Source of the DNA: Clostridia bacterium
GTDB taxonomy: Bacteria; Bacillota; Clostridia; Christensenellales; Borkfalkiaceae
Direction of reading: 5' to 3'
Assembly (NCBI GenBank): GCA_017408045.1
Contig: JAFQVL010000053.1
Location: forward strand, 1-60,192
DNA length: 60,192 bases
Positions 23,934 to 32,056 of the stretch are shown here, piece by piece. Position numbers and translations under genes: made by a program. A model generated the notes under the pieces. It ran no database searches. It was not told the origin of the DNA and was given only the letters and a program-made list of their open reading frames with translations. How positions within the stretch are numbered: position 1 is the stretch's first letter; each line of letters starts with the position of its first letter.

Positions 23934-24136
23934 CAATCTTCTAAACCAAGTAAATAATCCACCGATACCTCAAAATACCTTGCGAGGACTATCAACTGCG
24001 CTCCCTTAACGTCAGCCTTTCCATTCTCCCAACGGCAAATGGACGCTACGCCTATATTGACTTCCTTACTGAGTGCCTGAATAGACAGCCCCTTCTCTAT
24101 TCTTAAATCTTTTAATCTTTCCGAAAACTTTTCCAT
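23933..24136 (-). CDS. Cro/C1-type HTH repressor (left gene of a divergent pair)
   Basis: 67 residues, essentially one XRE helix-turn-helix (FSERLKDLRIEKGLS, ALSKEVNIGVASICRWENG) plus a C-terminal YFEVSVDYLLGLE helix. ATG 24136 is preferred. It lies 6 nt after TATAAT with no ribosome binding site, so the mRNA is probably leaderless; the earlier ATG at 24154 lies inside an operator. Three ATTCC-N6-GGAAT sites separate it from a divergent second XRE gene, which suggests cross-regulation. Confidence 0.88.
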   Translation of the reverse strand: MEKFSERLKDLRIEKGLSIQALSKEVNIGVASICRWENGKADVKGAQLIVLARYFEVSVDYLLGLED

Positions 24137-24142
24137 ATCTAT

Positions 24143-24216
24143 ATTATATTCCATTTTAGGAATAAAAATACTTGACATTCCTAAACAGGAATGATATAAT
24201 ATTCCTAAATAGGAAT
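24143..24216. promoter_or_regulatory. Divergent control region with three ATTCC-N6-GGAAT operators
   Basis: Operators lie at 24148-24163, 24177-24192 and 24201-24216, all with identical 5-bp arms. The rightward promoter is TTGACA (24172-24177), 17 nt, TATAAT (24195-24200), so two operators touch its -35/spacer and its start site. The leftward -10 is TATAAT (24148-24143) with a poor -35, overlapped by the third operator. The layout resembles a phage-like repressor switch. Confidence 0.8.
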
Positions 24217-24227
24217 GGAGGTACAGA

Positions 24228-24422
24228 ATGGAAATTAACGTTCAAAGAATTCAATCCTACATAAGAGAAAACAAATTGTCGAAAAAGACTTTTTGTGAAA
24301 AATGCAAAATAAGTTATCATACCTTACAAAAAATTCTCTCCAACAATTTTAACGGAAACATTATCATCCTATTTAAAATTGCAAGAGTTTTAAACGTAGG
24401 GATAAAAGACTTGTTTGTATAA
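24228..24422 (+). CDS. Small HTH repressor (right gene of a divergent pair)
   Basis: 64 residues forming a minimal XRE/Cro-like helix-turn-helix (IQSYIRENKLSKKTFCEKCKI, then LFKIARVLNVGIKDLFV). GGAGG lies 7 nt before the ATG. It is transcribed from a perfect promoter covered by two operators. It is too small to carry an effector domain, so it probably acts as a Cro-like opponent of the left repressor. It ends directly in a terminator matching the one behind the left gene. Confidence 0.82.
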   Translation: MEINVQRIQSYIRENKLSKKTFCEKCKISYHTLQKILSNNFNGNIIILFKIARVLNVGIKDLFV

Positions 24423-24423
24423 C

Positions 24424-24457
24424 AAAAAAGCGGACGATTTTTCAATCGTCCGTTTTT
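24424..24457. terminator. Right copy of duplicated terminator
   Basis: GCGGACGATT/AATCGTCCGT hairpin with flanking A and T runs. The 22-bp stem-loop is the same as at 23902-23933. It also serves the minus-strand SecB-like gene. Confidence 0.85.
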
Positions 24458-24469
24458 GTTTTTCTTCAA

Positions 24470-24895
24470 TTAGCTTACGGTGTTTTCCGCAGGAGCAGGC
24501 TGCTCGGGGAAGATTGCCGTGATGGGCACAACGGGCAGCGTGATGGGCGCGATGAACGCGTTTGCCGTCAGGGCTGCAACCGTCGAGCGCAGATAAGGAT
24601 ATACGATTTCCGTCATGGAAAGCACCAACAGCTGCTCCTCTTCCTTGTTTTCGATTTCTTCTGCCTCGAAAGCGCCAACCAAACGACACTTCAAGTTGAA
24701 AGGAGTAGGATTTTGTTCCGTTGCCTCAATCTTTACTTCCAAGGTCAAAAAGTACAACTTGTCGTTCTCTTTTACTCTCTTAACGCCACGGGTGAACTGG
24801 GGCTTGATTTCAAAGCGATGGTTGGGGTCAACCTTGATACGGTTCATGCTGTAAGAGATTTCTTCGGCGGTGATGCCTCTCAATGCGTATTTCAT
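24470..24895 (-). CDS. SecB-like export chaperone
   Basis: 141 residues, the usual SecB length. The N-terminal half has alternating strands (FTRGVKRV, YFLTLEVKIEA, FNLKCRLVGAFE). The family hallmark is YPYLRSTVAAL followed by ITLPVVPI near the C-terminus. SecB holds secretory proteins unfolded for SecA. Classical SecB is mainly proteobacterial, so this is a SecB-like member whose client is unknown. AGAGGTG precedes the ATG. It is monocistronic. Confidence 0.78.
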   Translation of the reverse strand: MKYALRGITAEEISYSMNRIKVDPNHRFEIKPQFTRGVKRVKENDKLYFLTLEVKIEATEQNPTPFNLKCRLVGAFEAEEIENKEEEQLLVLSMTEIVYPYLRSTVAALTANAFIAPITLPVVPITAIFPEQPAPAENTVS

Positions 24896-24929
24896 AAAAC
24901 ACCTCTATTTTTTTATTTAGAACGTGTTT

Positions 24930-24959
24930 ATTATAACACGCCCGAGCCGTCATTGTCAA
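24930..24959 (-). promoter_or_regulatory. Promoter of the SecB-like gene
   Basis: TTGACA (24959-24954), an 18-nt spacer and TATAAT (24935-24930), 34 nt before the ATG. Confidence 0.75.
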
Positions 24960-24977
24960 CTCTATTTTACTATAAAC

Positions 24978-25000
24978 GCCTTTTGGGCGCTTTTAAACAC
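24978..25000 (-). terminator. Weak terminator-like hairpin after serA
   Basis: AAA-CGCC pairs with GGCG-TTT with one bulged G on the minus strand. The T tract is short. It is the only candidate end for the serA transcript before the SecB-like promoter. Confidence 0.35.
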
Positions 25001-25042
25001 TTTTTTTGCTTTTTTCGTCAAAAAATTTTTACACAACCACCC

Positions 25043-26203
25043 TTAGTAGGTCAACACACGAATAACGCCGCCGATGCTTTGCAGTTTTTCCACGATTTCT
25101 TGATCGGGTGCGGACGAAATTTCAACAATCGTGTACGCTACCTGACCCTTTGAGCCGTTGGCAAGGTTGTCAATGTTGATGCCTGCCGCCGAGAACACGG
25201 AAGTAATCTGCGTGAGCATATTCGGCACGTTTTCGTGCAACAAGCACGCCCTTGCAAACGAAGTATGCGGCAGAGAAACGCTAGGGAAATTCACGCTGTT
25301 GGTGATGTTCCCGCACGCCAAGTATTCGTGCAACTGCTTTGCCGCCATCACCGCGCAATGGTCTTCCGATTCGTACGTCGACGCCCCCAAGTGCGGAATC
25401 GCCAAAACGCCCTCCACCCCGACGATATCGTTCGTAGGGAAATCGGTGGCGTATTTTGCCACTTTGCCTGCGGCAAGCGCGCCTTTCATATCTTCTGCAC
25501 ACACCAAATCCGCACGCGCAAAGTTCAAAATCTTCACGCCCTTTTTCATCTGCGCAATGCTCTTTTCGCAAATCATATTCTTCGTCTGCTCGGTCGCAGG
25601 AACGTGCAGCGTGATATAGTCGCTCTTTTTGAAAATTTCTTCATAGCCGGAAGCCTGCTTGACGGACGGGGCTAAGCTCCACGCCGCCTTGGGGGTGATG
25701 TACGGGTCGTAGCCGATGACGTTCATACCCAGCGCCGTCGCCGCGTTCGCTACACTGCCGCCGATTGCGCCCAAGCCGATAACACCCAGCGTTTTTCCTG
25801 CCAACTCACCGCCGACAAACGCGCCCTTGCCGTTTTCTACCGCTTTGGCAACGTCCGCCTCGCCTTGCAGGGTGCTTACCCAGTTTACGCCGCCAACGAC
25901 GTCGCGCGCCGCCAAAATGAGGGCGCAAATTACCAACTCCTTGACCCCGTTTGCGTTCGCACCCGGCGTGTTGAATACGACGATACCCTTCTCTGTGCAG
26001 CGTTCAACGGGGATATTGTTCACCCCTGCGCCGCTGCGCGCAATCGCTTTCAGACTTTCGGGAAACGCAACGTCGTGCAATTTTGCCGAACGCAAAATCA
26101 AGCCCTCTGCGCCTTCAATATCGTCCGCCAGTTGATAAGTCCTTTTGTCAAAAACCTCTAAGCCCACCTGGGCAATTTTGTTATATACCGCAATCTTTTT
26201 CAT
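25043..26203 (-). CDS. serA: D-3-phosphoglycerate dehydrogenase
   Basis: About 386 residues. The catalytic and NAD domains carry RSGAGVNNIP, GLGAIGGSVAN, HVPATEQT and IPHLGASTYESE. A C-terminal ACT domain (~310-386) is the usual site of serine feedback. It catalyses the first step of serine synthesis. Start ATG 26203 has GAGG 6 nt upstream, whereas an ATG four codons earlier overlaps the serC stop (ATGA) but lacks a ribosome binding site. Last gene of the long operon begun at 37573. No serB is in the cluster. Confidence 0.93.
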   Translation of the reverse strand: MKKIAVYNKIAQVGLEVFDKRTYQLADDIEGAEGLILRSAKLHDVAFPESLKAIARSGAGVNNIPVERCTEKGIVVFNTPGANANGVKELVICALILAARDVVGGVNWVSTLQGEADVAKAVENGKGAFVGGELAGKTLGVIGLGAIGGSVANAATALGMNVIGYDPYITPKAAWSLAPSVKQASGYEEIFKKSDYITLHVPATEQTKNMICEKSIAQMKKGVKILNFARADLVCAEDMKGALAAGKVAKYATDFPTNDIVGVEGVLAIPHLGASTYESEDHCAVMAAKQLHEYLACGNITNSVNFPSVSLPHTSFARACLLHENVPNMLTQITSVFSAAGINIDNLANGSKGQVAYTIVEISSAPDQEIVEKLQSIGGVIRVLTY

Positions 26204-26211
26204 GGTCTTCC

Positions 26212-27303
26212 TCATTTCGTCTTTGGATTCTTTGCAGCAAAGTCCTGCATAAAGCGCACCAACTTTTCCACTCCCTCGTAGGGCATCGCATTGTAGATAG
26301 AGGCGCGCATACCGCCCACCGAGCGATGACCTTTGAGGTTGATTAAGCCCTCTTTTTCCGCCGCTTGCACGAACGCTTTATCCAAAGCCGCGTCCCCAGT
26401 CAAAAAGGTAATATTCATCATCGAACGGCTTTCCTTTTCTACGGGAGCGATATAGTAGCTTTGGCTGTCTAAATAGTCGTACAACAGCGCCGCTTTCCTC
26501 TGGTTTCTTTCCTTCATCGCAGACATGCCGCCCTGTTTTTCCAGCCAATCGCAAACCAAGCCCAACATATAAATACAGTAGCAAGGGGGCGTATTATACA
26601 TAGATTCGCTGTCTGCCATCACTTTGTAGTTCAGCATCGTGGGGGTTTCCGCGCGTGCGTTGCCAAGCAGGTCCTCACGGACAATCACCACCGTCAAGCC
26701 TGCCGGCGCAATATTCTTTTGCGCCCCTGCGTAAATCAAGCCGAACTTCTTAATATCCATCGACTCGCTGGCGATACAAGAGGAAAAATCTGCGACCAGC
26801 GGCACGTCGCCCGTGTCGGGGATATAGGGGAATTTCGTGCCGTAAATCGTGTTGTTAAAGCAGATATGCACAAAGTCCGCATCCGCTCTAAAATCCTCTT
26901 TCTTCACCCTCGGCACGTAGGAAAAACCTGCCTCTTTGGAAGAGGCTACTGCGTAGACGTCGCCGTACTTTTTCCCTTCCTCGTACGCCTTGCTGGAAAA
27001 CTGCCCAGAGAGGATATAGTCCGCTTTTTTGCTGCCGTTCATCAGGTTCAAGGGCACAGCCGCAAACTGCGTAGACGCGCCCCCCTGCAAGAACAAAACC
27101 TTGTAGTTGTCGGGGATTTCGAGCAGCGCGCGAAGTTTGCGTTCCGCCCCCTTGATAATCCCGTCGTACACGGGGGAACGATGGCTCATCTCTAAAACGG
27201 ACGTACCGCTACCCTGATAATTCAACATCTCCGCCGCCGCTATCTCCAAAACTTCCTGCGGCAGCATCGACGGTCCTGCCGAAAAATTGTATACTCTTTC
27301 CAT
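26212..27303 (-). CDS. serC: Phosphoserine aminotransferase
   Basis: 363 residues, class V PLP aminotransferase. FSAGPSMLP opens the protein, EMSHRSP follows, the PLP lysine is in YAGAQKNIAPAG (~195), and GHRSVGGMRASIYN is near the C-terminus. It converts 3-phosphohydroxypyruvate and glutamate to phosphoserine. AAAGGAG precedes the ATG. serA follows with overlapping or adjacent coding. Confidence 0.95.
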   Translation of the reverse strand: MERVYNFSAGPSMLPQEVLEIAAAEMLNYQGSGTSVLEMSHRSPVYDGIIKGAERKLRALLEIPDNYKVLFLQGGASTQFAAVPLNLMNGSKKADYILSGQFSSKAYEEGKKYGDVYAVASSKEAGFSYVPRVKKEDFRADADFVHICFNNTIYGTKFPYIPDTGDVPLVADFSSCIASESMDIKKFGLIYAGAQKNIAPAGLTVVIVREDLLGNARAETPTMLNYKVMADSESMYNTPPCYCIYMLGLVCDWLEKQGGMSAMKERNQRKAALLYDYLDSQSYYIAPVEKESRSMMNITFLTGDAALDKAFVQAAEKEGLINLKGHRSVGGMRASIYNAMPYEGVEKLVRFMQDFAAKNPKTK

Positions 27304-27348
27304 ACTCTTGCTCCTTTCTCTATCCTTTCCCCACGCTTTACGATTGCA

Positions 27349-28140
27349 CTATTTTTTCAACTCTAAGGTGCGCTTGTACGCCGCGGCAACCGCAGATGCC
27401 GCTACCTCTTCCAGATTACCCTCTTCCAAGGCGGCAACCCCTGCCAAAGTCGTTCCACCCGGAGAACAGACCTTGTTTTTCAAATCGACGGGATCGGCGT
27501 ATTTTTGCAACATTTTACCTGCGCCTATCATCGTCTGCGCCGCCAACGCTATTGCCGTCTTTCTATCCAGACCTAACCTCTCTGCGCCCTCGGCTAAACC
27601 GTTCGCAAACAGATAGTAGTATGCAGGTCCGCAACCGGACAACGCGCCTGCCGCGTCCATCATTTCCTCATCCATTTTGAAGAACTTTCCTGCCCCTTGC
27701 ATACGGAATAAAAACTGCTTTTCCTGTATCGGCGAAACCCCTCTCGTGGCGTACAGCACCGCGCCTTCCCCCAGCATACAAGGGGTGTTGGGCATAATGC
27801 GAACGACGGGATATTCCCCACCTGCATACGCCTGCAAAGCCGCGATAGATACCCCTACCGCCATGCTGACGATGACCAAAGAAGGGTTGCTTGCAAACGC
27901 AGGTCTAAGCCCCGTAAGCACCCGTTCAATCTCCTGCGGCTTTACGCCGACGACGACGAATTCCGCCTTTGCCGCAATCTCCTCTGCGCTGGCTTGTTCG
28001 CAGCCAAGTTCCGCCACCAAAGCGTCCGTTTTCTCACAAATGGGGTCGTAGACGGCAAGCCTCTCTCCCAGCCCCATCGCCGCCGAGCGAGCCAACGCTC
28101 CGCCCATATTTCCACAGCCGATAAATCCTACCCTATACAT
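27349..28140 (-). CDS. proC: Pyrroline-5-carboxylate reductase
   Basis: 263 residues. The N-terminal NAD(P) motif is VGFIGCGNMGGAL, with RIMPNTPCMLGEG in the middle and the P5C-reductase signature GAGKMLQKYADPVDLKNKV in the C-terminal helical domain. It performs the last step of proline synthesis. It lies 12 nt after proA; the ribosome binding site is weak (GCAGGT), so translation is probably helped by proA. Confidence 0.95.
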   Translation of the reverse strand: MYRVGFIGCGNMGGALARSAAMGLGERLAVYDPICEKTDALVAELGCEQASAEEIAAKAEFVVVGVKPQEIERVLTGLRPAFASNPSLVIVSMAVGVSIAALQAYAGGEYPVVRIMPNTPCMLGEGAVLYATRGVSPIQEKQFLFRMQGAGKFFKMDEEMMDAAGALSGCGPAYYYLFANGLAEGAERLGLDRKTAIALAAQTMIGAGKMLQKYADPVDLKNKVCSPGGTTLAGVAALEEGNLEEVAASAVAAAYKRTLELKK

Positions 28141-28152
28141 ACCTGCTACCGC

Positions 28153-29403
28153 CTATCGAATTTGTCCGTCGCCGTACACGACGTATTTATACGAGGTCAA
28201 TTCCTCTAAGCCCATCGGGCCGCGCGCGTGCAATTTTTGGGTGGAAATGCCGATTTCGCAACCCTTTCCAAATTCGCCGCCGTCCGTAAACCGAGTAGAG
28301 GCGTTGACGTACACCGCTGCGCTGTCTACCGCGCGCACGAACTTTTCCGCATTCTCTTTTGAAGAAGTCAAAATACCGTCGCTATGCCCTGTCGAATGAA
28401 CGGCGATATGCGCAATCGCCTCTTCTACGCCGTCCACAATCCGCACCGCCAAGATATAATCCAAGAACTCTGTATCAAAGTCCTCGTCCGTCGCAGGCGT
28501 GCCCGAAATGATTTCTTGCGACCGAGGGCAAAGCCGCAGCTCTACGGGTGTTTTTCCTGCCGTTTTTCGTCTTTCCACCAGCCGCTCTTTCAGCCTCGGC
28601 AAGAACTCCTCTGCAACCGATTTGTGTACCAAACATACCTCTTCCGCGTTGCATACCGAGGGGCGAGAGGTCTTTGCGTTTTCGATGACGGAAAGCGCCA
28701 TAGTAAGGTCGGCGCTCTCGTCTACGTACAGATGACAAATGCCCGTACCCGTCTGTATGCAGGGGACTTTTGCATTCTCCACACAACTGCGAATCAAGCC
28801 TGCGCCGCCTCTTGGAATTAAGACGTCCAAATAGCCCACCGCCGACATCATCGCCGTCGCGCTCTCGCGCGAACAGTCGGTTGGCATATTCACTACGTCC
28901 TCGCAAATCCCTGCTTTTTGCAGGGCTTTTCTAATGATTTCCACCATCTTTTTGGAAGTACGATACGCAAGAGCGCCGCCCCTCAAAACGCAGGCGTTGC
29001 CGCTTTTGATACACAGCGCAGCCGCATCCACGGTTACGTTGGGACGGCTCTCGTAAATAATCCCCACAACCCCCAAAGGTACGGCAATTTTTTCAATCCG
29101 CAAGCCGTTGGGTCGGGAAATAGTATCCAACTTTCTGCCCAAAGGGTCGGGCAAAGCCGCCACTTCGCGCACGCCGTTTGCGATGCCGACAATTCGTTCC
29201 TTCGTCAAGCGCAGTCTGTCCAGCATCACCTCGGCAACCGTTTCTTTTGCCGCCGCAAGGTCCTGCTCGTTCGCCTGCAAAATCGCCTCGGCATTCTCTA
29301 TCAGTCCGTCGGCAATATTCGCCAAAGCAGCCCGCCTTTCCTCGTCGGTGGTCAGCGCCAGCAACGGCGCTGCTTTTTTCGTCCGTTTCAATATCTCTAT
29401 CAT
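28153..29403 (-). CDS. proA: Glutamate-5-semialdehyde dehydrogenase
   Basis: 416 residues, aldehyde-dehydrogenase fold. GVVGIIYESRPNVTVDAA, CVLRGG, and the catalytic Cys region RPSVCNAEEVCLVH (~255) are visible. It reduces glutamyl-5-phosphate made by ProB. Its ATG overlaps the proB stop as ATGA, so translation is coupled. Confidence 0.95.
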   Translation of the reverse strand: MIEILKRTKKAAPLLALTTDEERRAALANIADGLIENAEAILQANEQDLAAAKETVAEVMLDRLRLTKERIVGIANGVREVAALPDPLGRKLDTISRPNGLRIEKIAVPLGVVGIIYESRPNVTVDAAALCIKSGNACVLRGGALAYRTSKKMVEIIRKALQKAGICEDVVNMPTDCSRESATAMMSAVGYLDVLIPRGGAGLIRSCVENAKVPCIQTGTGICHLYVDESADLTMALSVIENAKTSRPSVCNAEEVCLVHKSVAEEFLPRLKERLVERRKTAGKTPVELRLCPRSQEIISGTPATDEDFDTEFLDYILAVRIVDGVEEAIAHIAVHSTGHSDGILTSSKENAEKFVRAVDSAAVYVNASTRFTDGGEFGKGCEIGISTQKLHARGPMGLEELTSYKYVVYGDGQIR

Positions 29404-30167
29404 ACCTTTGCCTCAAAGCGTGTACCCACGCTCTCACCCTCGACCAGCCTATACAGCACGGTAGGGTCTGCCCCGTCGGCAATCACCGCCACCACGCCTG
29501 CGCCCATGCAGATTTCCGCCGCGCGCAACTTGGTACGCATGCCGCCCGTACCCATGGAAGAGCCCTCTCCCCCTGCAAGTGCCATCACTTCGGGGGTCAA
29601 AGCCTCCACCCGTTCGATACGCACCGCATTGTTATCCTTCTTCGGGTCTGCCGTATACAGCCCGTCGATATCGGACAAGATGATAAGCATCGTCGCCTCG
29701 ACGTTTGCCGCCACCAAAGCAGAAAGGGTGTCGTTGTCCCCCACTTTAATTTCTTCCGTCGCAACGGTATCGTTTTCGTTGATAATGGGAATTACCCCCA
29801 GTTCTAACAACCGATTTAAGGTGTTCTTTAAGTTTTGCAGTCTGTCCTCGTGCCCAAAGTCCGCGCCCGTCAAAAGTAGCTGCGCCACCGTTTGGCCGTA
29901 CTCGGCAAAGGTTCTATCGTAAGCGTACATCAGCTCGCATTGACCCACGGCAGCCGCCGCCTGCTTGGTGGGAATATCCTTCGGACGAACAGGCAGAGAA
30001 AGTTTGCCAACCCCCATACCGATTGCGCCAGAGGACACCAAGAGGACCTCGTGTCCGCCGTTTTTTAAATCCGCCAGCGTTTCGCACAGCGACTTCATTC
30101 TGCGGATATTCAATTTTCCCGTAGAGTGCGCCAGCGTGGACGTACCAACCTTTACAACCAACCTCAT
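29400..30167 (-). CDS. proB: Glutamate 5-kinase, short form without PUA domain
   Basis: 255 residues: amino-acid-kinase fold only (KVGTSTLAHSTG, VSSGAIGMG, NENDTVATEE, DNDTLSALVA, GTGGMRTKLRAAEI). The C-terminal PUA domain of the longer enterobacterial enzyme is absent. ATG 30167 has AAAAGGAT just upstream and lies 13 nt after the asnA stop. First step of proline synthesis; proline feedback is expected for the family. Confidence 0.95.
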   Translation of the reverse strand: MRLVVKVGTSTLAHSTGKLNIRRMKSLCETLADLKNGGHEVLLVSSGAIGMGVGKLSLPVRPKDIPTKQAAAAVGQCELMYAYDRTFAEYGQTVAQLLLTGADFGHEDRLQNLKNTLNRLLELGVIPIINENDTVATEEIKVGDNDTLSALVAANVEATMLIILSDIDGLYTADPKKDNNAVRIERVEALTPEVMALAGGEGSSMGTGGMRTKLRAAEICMGAGVVAVIADGADPTVLYRLVEGESVGTRFEAKV

Positions 30168-30180
30168 AACTCTATCCTTT

Positions 30181-31188
30181 TTACAACAGTATAACCGCAC
30201 GTTCTGCGGCAATCTTTCGCGTTTCCTCATCCCAGAGGGATACCTGCACCTCGCCGATGTGCGCTTTGCCTAAGAGTAGCATAGACAGACGGGATTGACC
30301 GATACCGCCACCCATCGTCAAAGGCAATTCCCCAGACAGCAACGCCTTGTGGAAGGGAAGATTTGCACGCACCTCTTGTCCTGCCTCACGCAGTTGCGAG
30401 CGCAAAGCCTTCTCGTCCACGCGTATCCCCATAGAGGAGATTTCCATCGCGCAGGACAGCGTTTCGTGCCAGAACAAAATATCGCAATTCAGCGTCCAAT
30501 CGTCATAGTCGGGGGCTCTGCCGTCGTGCGGCTGCCCCGAGCGCAACTTATTGCCGATACCGATGATACACACCGTCTTATTTTCAAAGGTGAACTGCTG
30601 TTCTCTCTCTTTGGCAGTCAAGTTGGGGTACATATCTTCCAACTCCTGCGAAGTGATGAAAGCGACGTCCTTGCAAAGTTCTACCCCAAGCTTAGGAAAG
30701 CGGCATTTCAATACGTCCAACGTATCGCAAATCGCCAAAACGATGGCTTTTACCACCGTCTTTAAGTGGGTGATGTTGCGCGTTTCGCGGGAAATGACTT
30801 TCTCCCAGTCCCATTGATCGACGTATACAGAGTGCAGGTTGTCCATCTCCTCGTCGCGGCGAATGGCGTTCATGTCCGTATACAAGCCCTCGCCCATGGG
30901 AAAACCGTATTCCTTCAGCGCCATTCTCTTCCATTTCGCCAGCGAATGTACGACGACGGCATCGCTTCCCGTTTCCTTTAAGTCAAAGCGTACGGGGCGT
31001 TCTACGCCGCTTAAATCGTCGTTCAAGCCGGTGTTCGGGTCTACGAACAAAGGTGCGGAAACACGCTTTAAGTTCAGCGCTAAGCACAGTTTTTCTTCAA
31101 AGGTGCGCTTTAATAAGCCGATCGCCGTCTGCGTTTCGTATAAACTAAGCGCAGAAGTATAGTTGTTTGGAATCCACGTTTTGCTCAT
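30181..31188 (-). CDS. asnA: Aspartate-ammonia ligase
   Basis: 335 residues, class II tRNA-synthetase-like fold. Family blocks seen: PLFVDPNTGLNDDLSG, VHSLAKWKRMAL, MNAIRRDE, YVDQWDWEKV, and a C-terminal LPLTMGGGIGQSRL. It makes asparagine from aspartate, ATP and ammonia. GAGG lies upstream of the ATG. It sits between cysE and proB. Confidence 0.96.
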   Translation of the reverse strand: MSKTWIPNNYTSALSLYETQTAIGLLKRTFEEKLCLALNLKRVSAPLFVDPNTGLNDDLSGVERPVRFDLKETGSDAVVVHSLAKWKRMALKEYGFPMGEGLYTDMNAIRRDEEMDNLHSVYVDQWDWEKVISRETRNITHLKTVVKAIVLAICDTLDVLKCRFPKLGVELCKDVAFITSQELEDMYPNLTAKEREQQFTFENKTVCIIGIGNKLRSGQPHDGRAPDYDDWTLNCDILFWHETLSCAMEISSMGIRVDEKALRSQLREAGQEVRANLPFHKALLSGELPLTMGGGIGQSRLSMLLLGKAHIGEVQVSLWDEETRKIAAERAVILL

Positions 31189-31201
31189 CCTTTCATTTTC
31201 C

Positions 31202-32056
31202 TCATTCGTTGATAATCAGTTCTAAGGGTTTCGTTCTAACGCGCGCGCCCGCCGCAACGCTCTCCGTCAAAAAGCAATTGCCGCCGATCACCGCGCCGCT
31301 GCCTACCACCGTTTCGCCGCCCAGAATGGACGCTCCCGAATAAATCGTTACGTCGTCCTCTACCGTGGGGTGGCGTTTCTTTCCTGCAAGGCTCTGCCCC
31401 TTTCTCGGGGACAGCGCGCCCAGCGTTACATTTTGATAAATCTTCACTCGCTTGCCGATAATCGTCGTTTCACCGATAACGATACCCGTACCGTGGTCGA
31501 TGAAAAAGTTTTCCCCGATGCTCGCCCCAGGGTGTATGTCAATCCCCGTCTTACCGTGCGCGTGCTCGGTCATAATTCGGGGGATAAAAGGTACGCCCTG
31601 TTCGTATAACAAATGCGCCACACGGTACACCGTGATTGCATAAAAGCCGGGATAGGAAAAGACGATTTCCTCCTTGCTCTTTGCGGCAGGGTCGCCCTCG
31701 AAAGTCGCGTCCAAGTCGGTAAATAACACGTCGCGAAGGTTGGGCAAGCCCTGCATAAACGCCTCTAACGCTACCTCTGCTTTTTCCACGTCTTTGCCTA
31801 CGAACCGATATGCCCGTTCCAACTGCTTTTTTAAGCGAAAATAGATGGCGTTGAGGGTCGCCTCGGCAAAATGCGCCAAATCTCCCCTTGCCTCTTCCGC
31901 GGCAAAAAACGCAGGGAAAAACAACTTTTGCACGTCCTTTAAGGCAAGAATAATCTCCGCGCGGTCGGGCAGAGTCAAGCCCTTTTCCACCCCTGCCGTC
32001 AAATTCGTCGCGTAGGAAATTTGCATCTTCTTCGCCACGTCTTTTACGTCTATCAT
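31202..32056 (-). CDS. cysE: Serine O-acetyltransferase
   Basis: 284 residues. An N-terminal helical domain is followed by a left-handed parallel beta-helix of hexapeptide repeats (IHPGASIGENFFIDHGTG, IVIGETTIIG, IYSGASILGG). The catalytic His is in DHGTG, and the Gly/Lys-rich loop PRKGQSLAGKKRHPT is conserved. It makes O-acetylserine for CysK. The start at 32056 overlaps the cysK stop (ATGA), with GAAGGGG upstream. The longer N-terminal half is of the EpsC/SAT type. Confidence 0.93.
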   Translation of the reverse strand: MIDVKDVAKKMQISYATNLTAGVEKGLTLPDRAEIILALKDVQKLFFPAFFAAEEARGDLAHFAEATLNAIYFRLKKQLERAYRFVGKDVEKAEVALEAFMQGLPNLRDVLFTDLDATFEGDPAAKSKEEIVFSYPGFYAITVYRVAHLLYEQGVPFIPRIMTEHAHGKTGIDIHPGASIGENFFIDHGTGIVIGETTIIGKRVKIYQNVTLGALSPRKGQSLAGKKRHPTVEDDVTIYSGASILGGETVVGSGAVIGGNCFLTESVAAGARVRTKPLELIINE

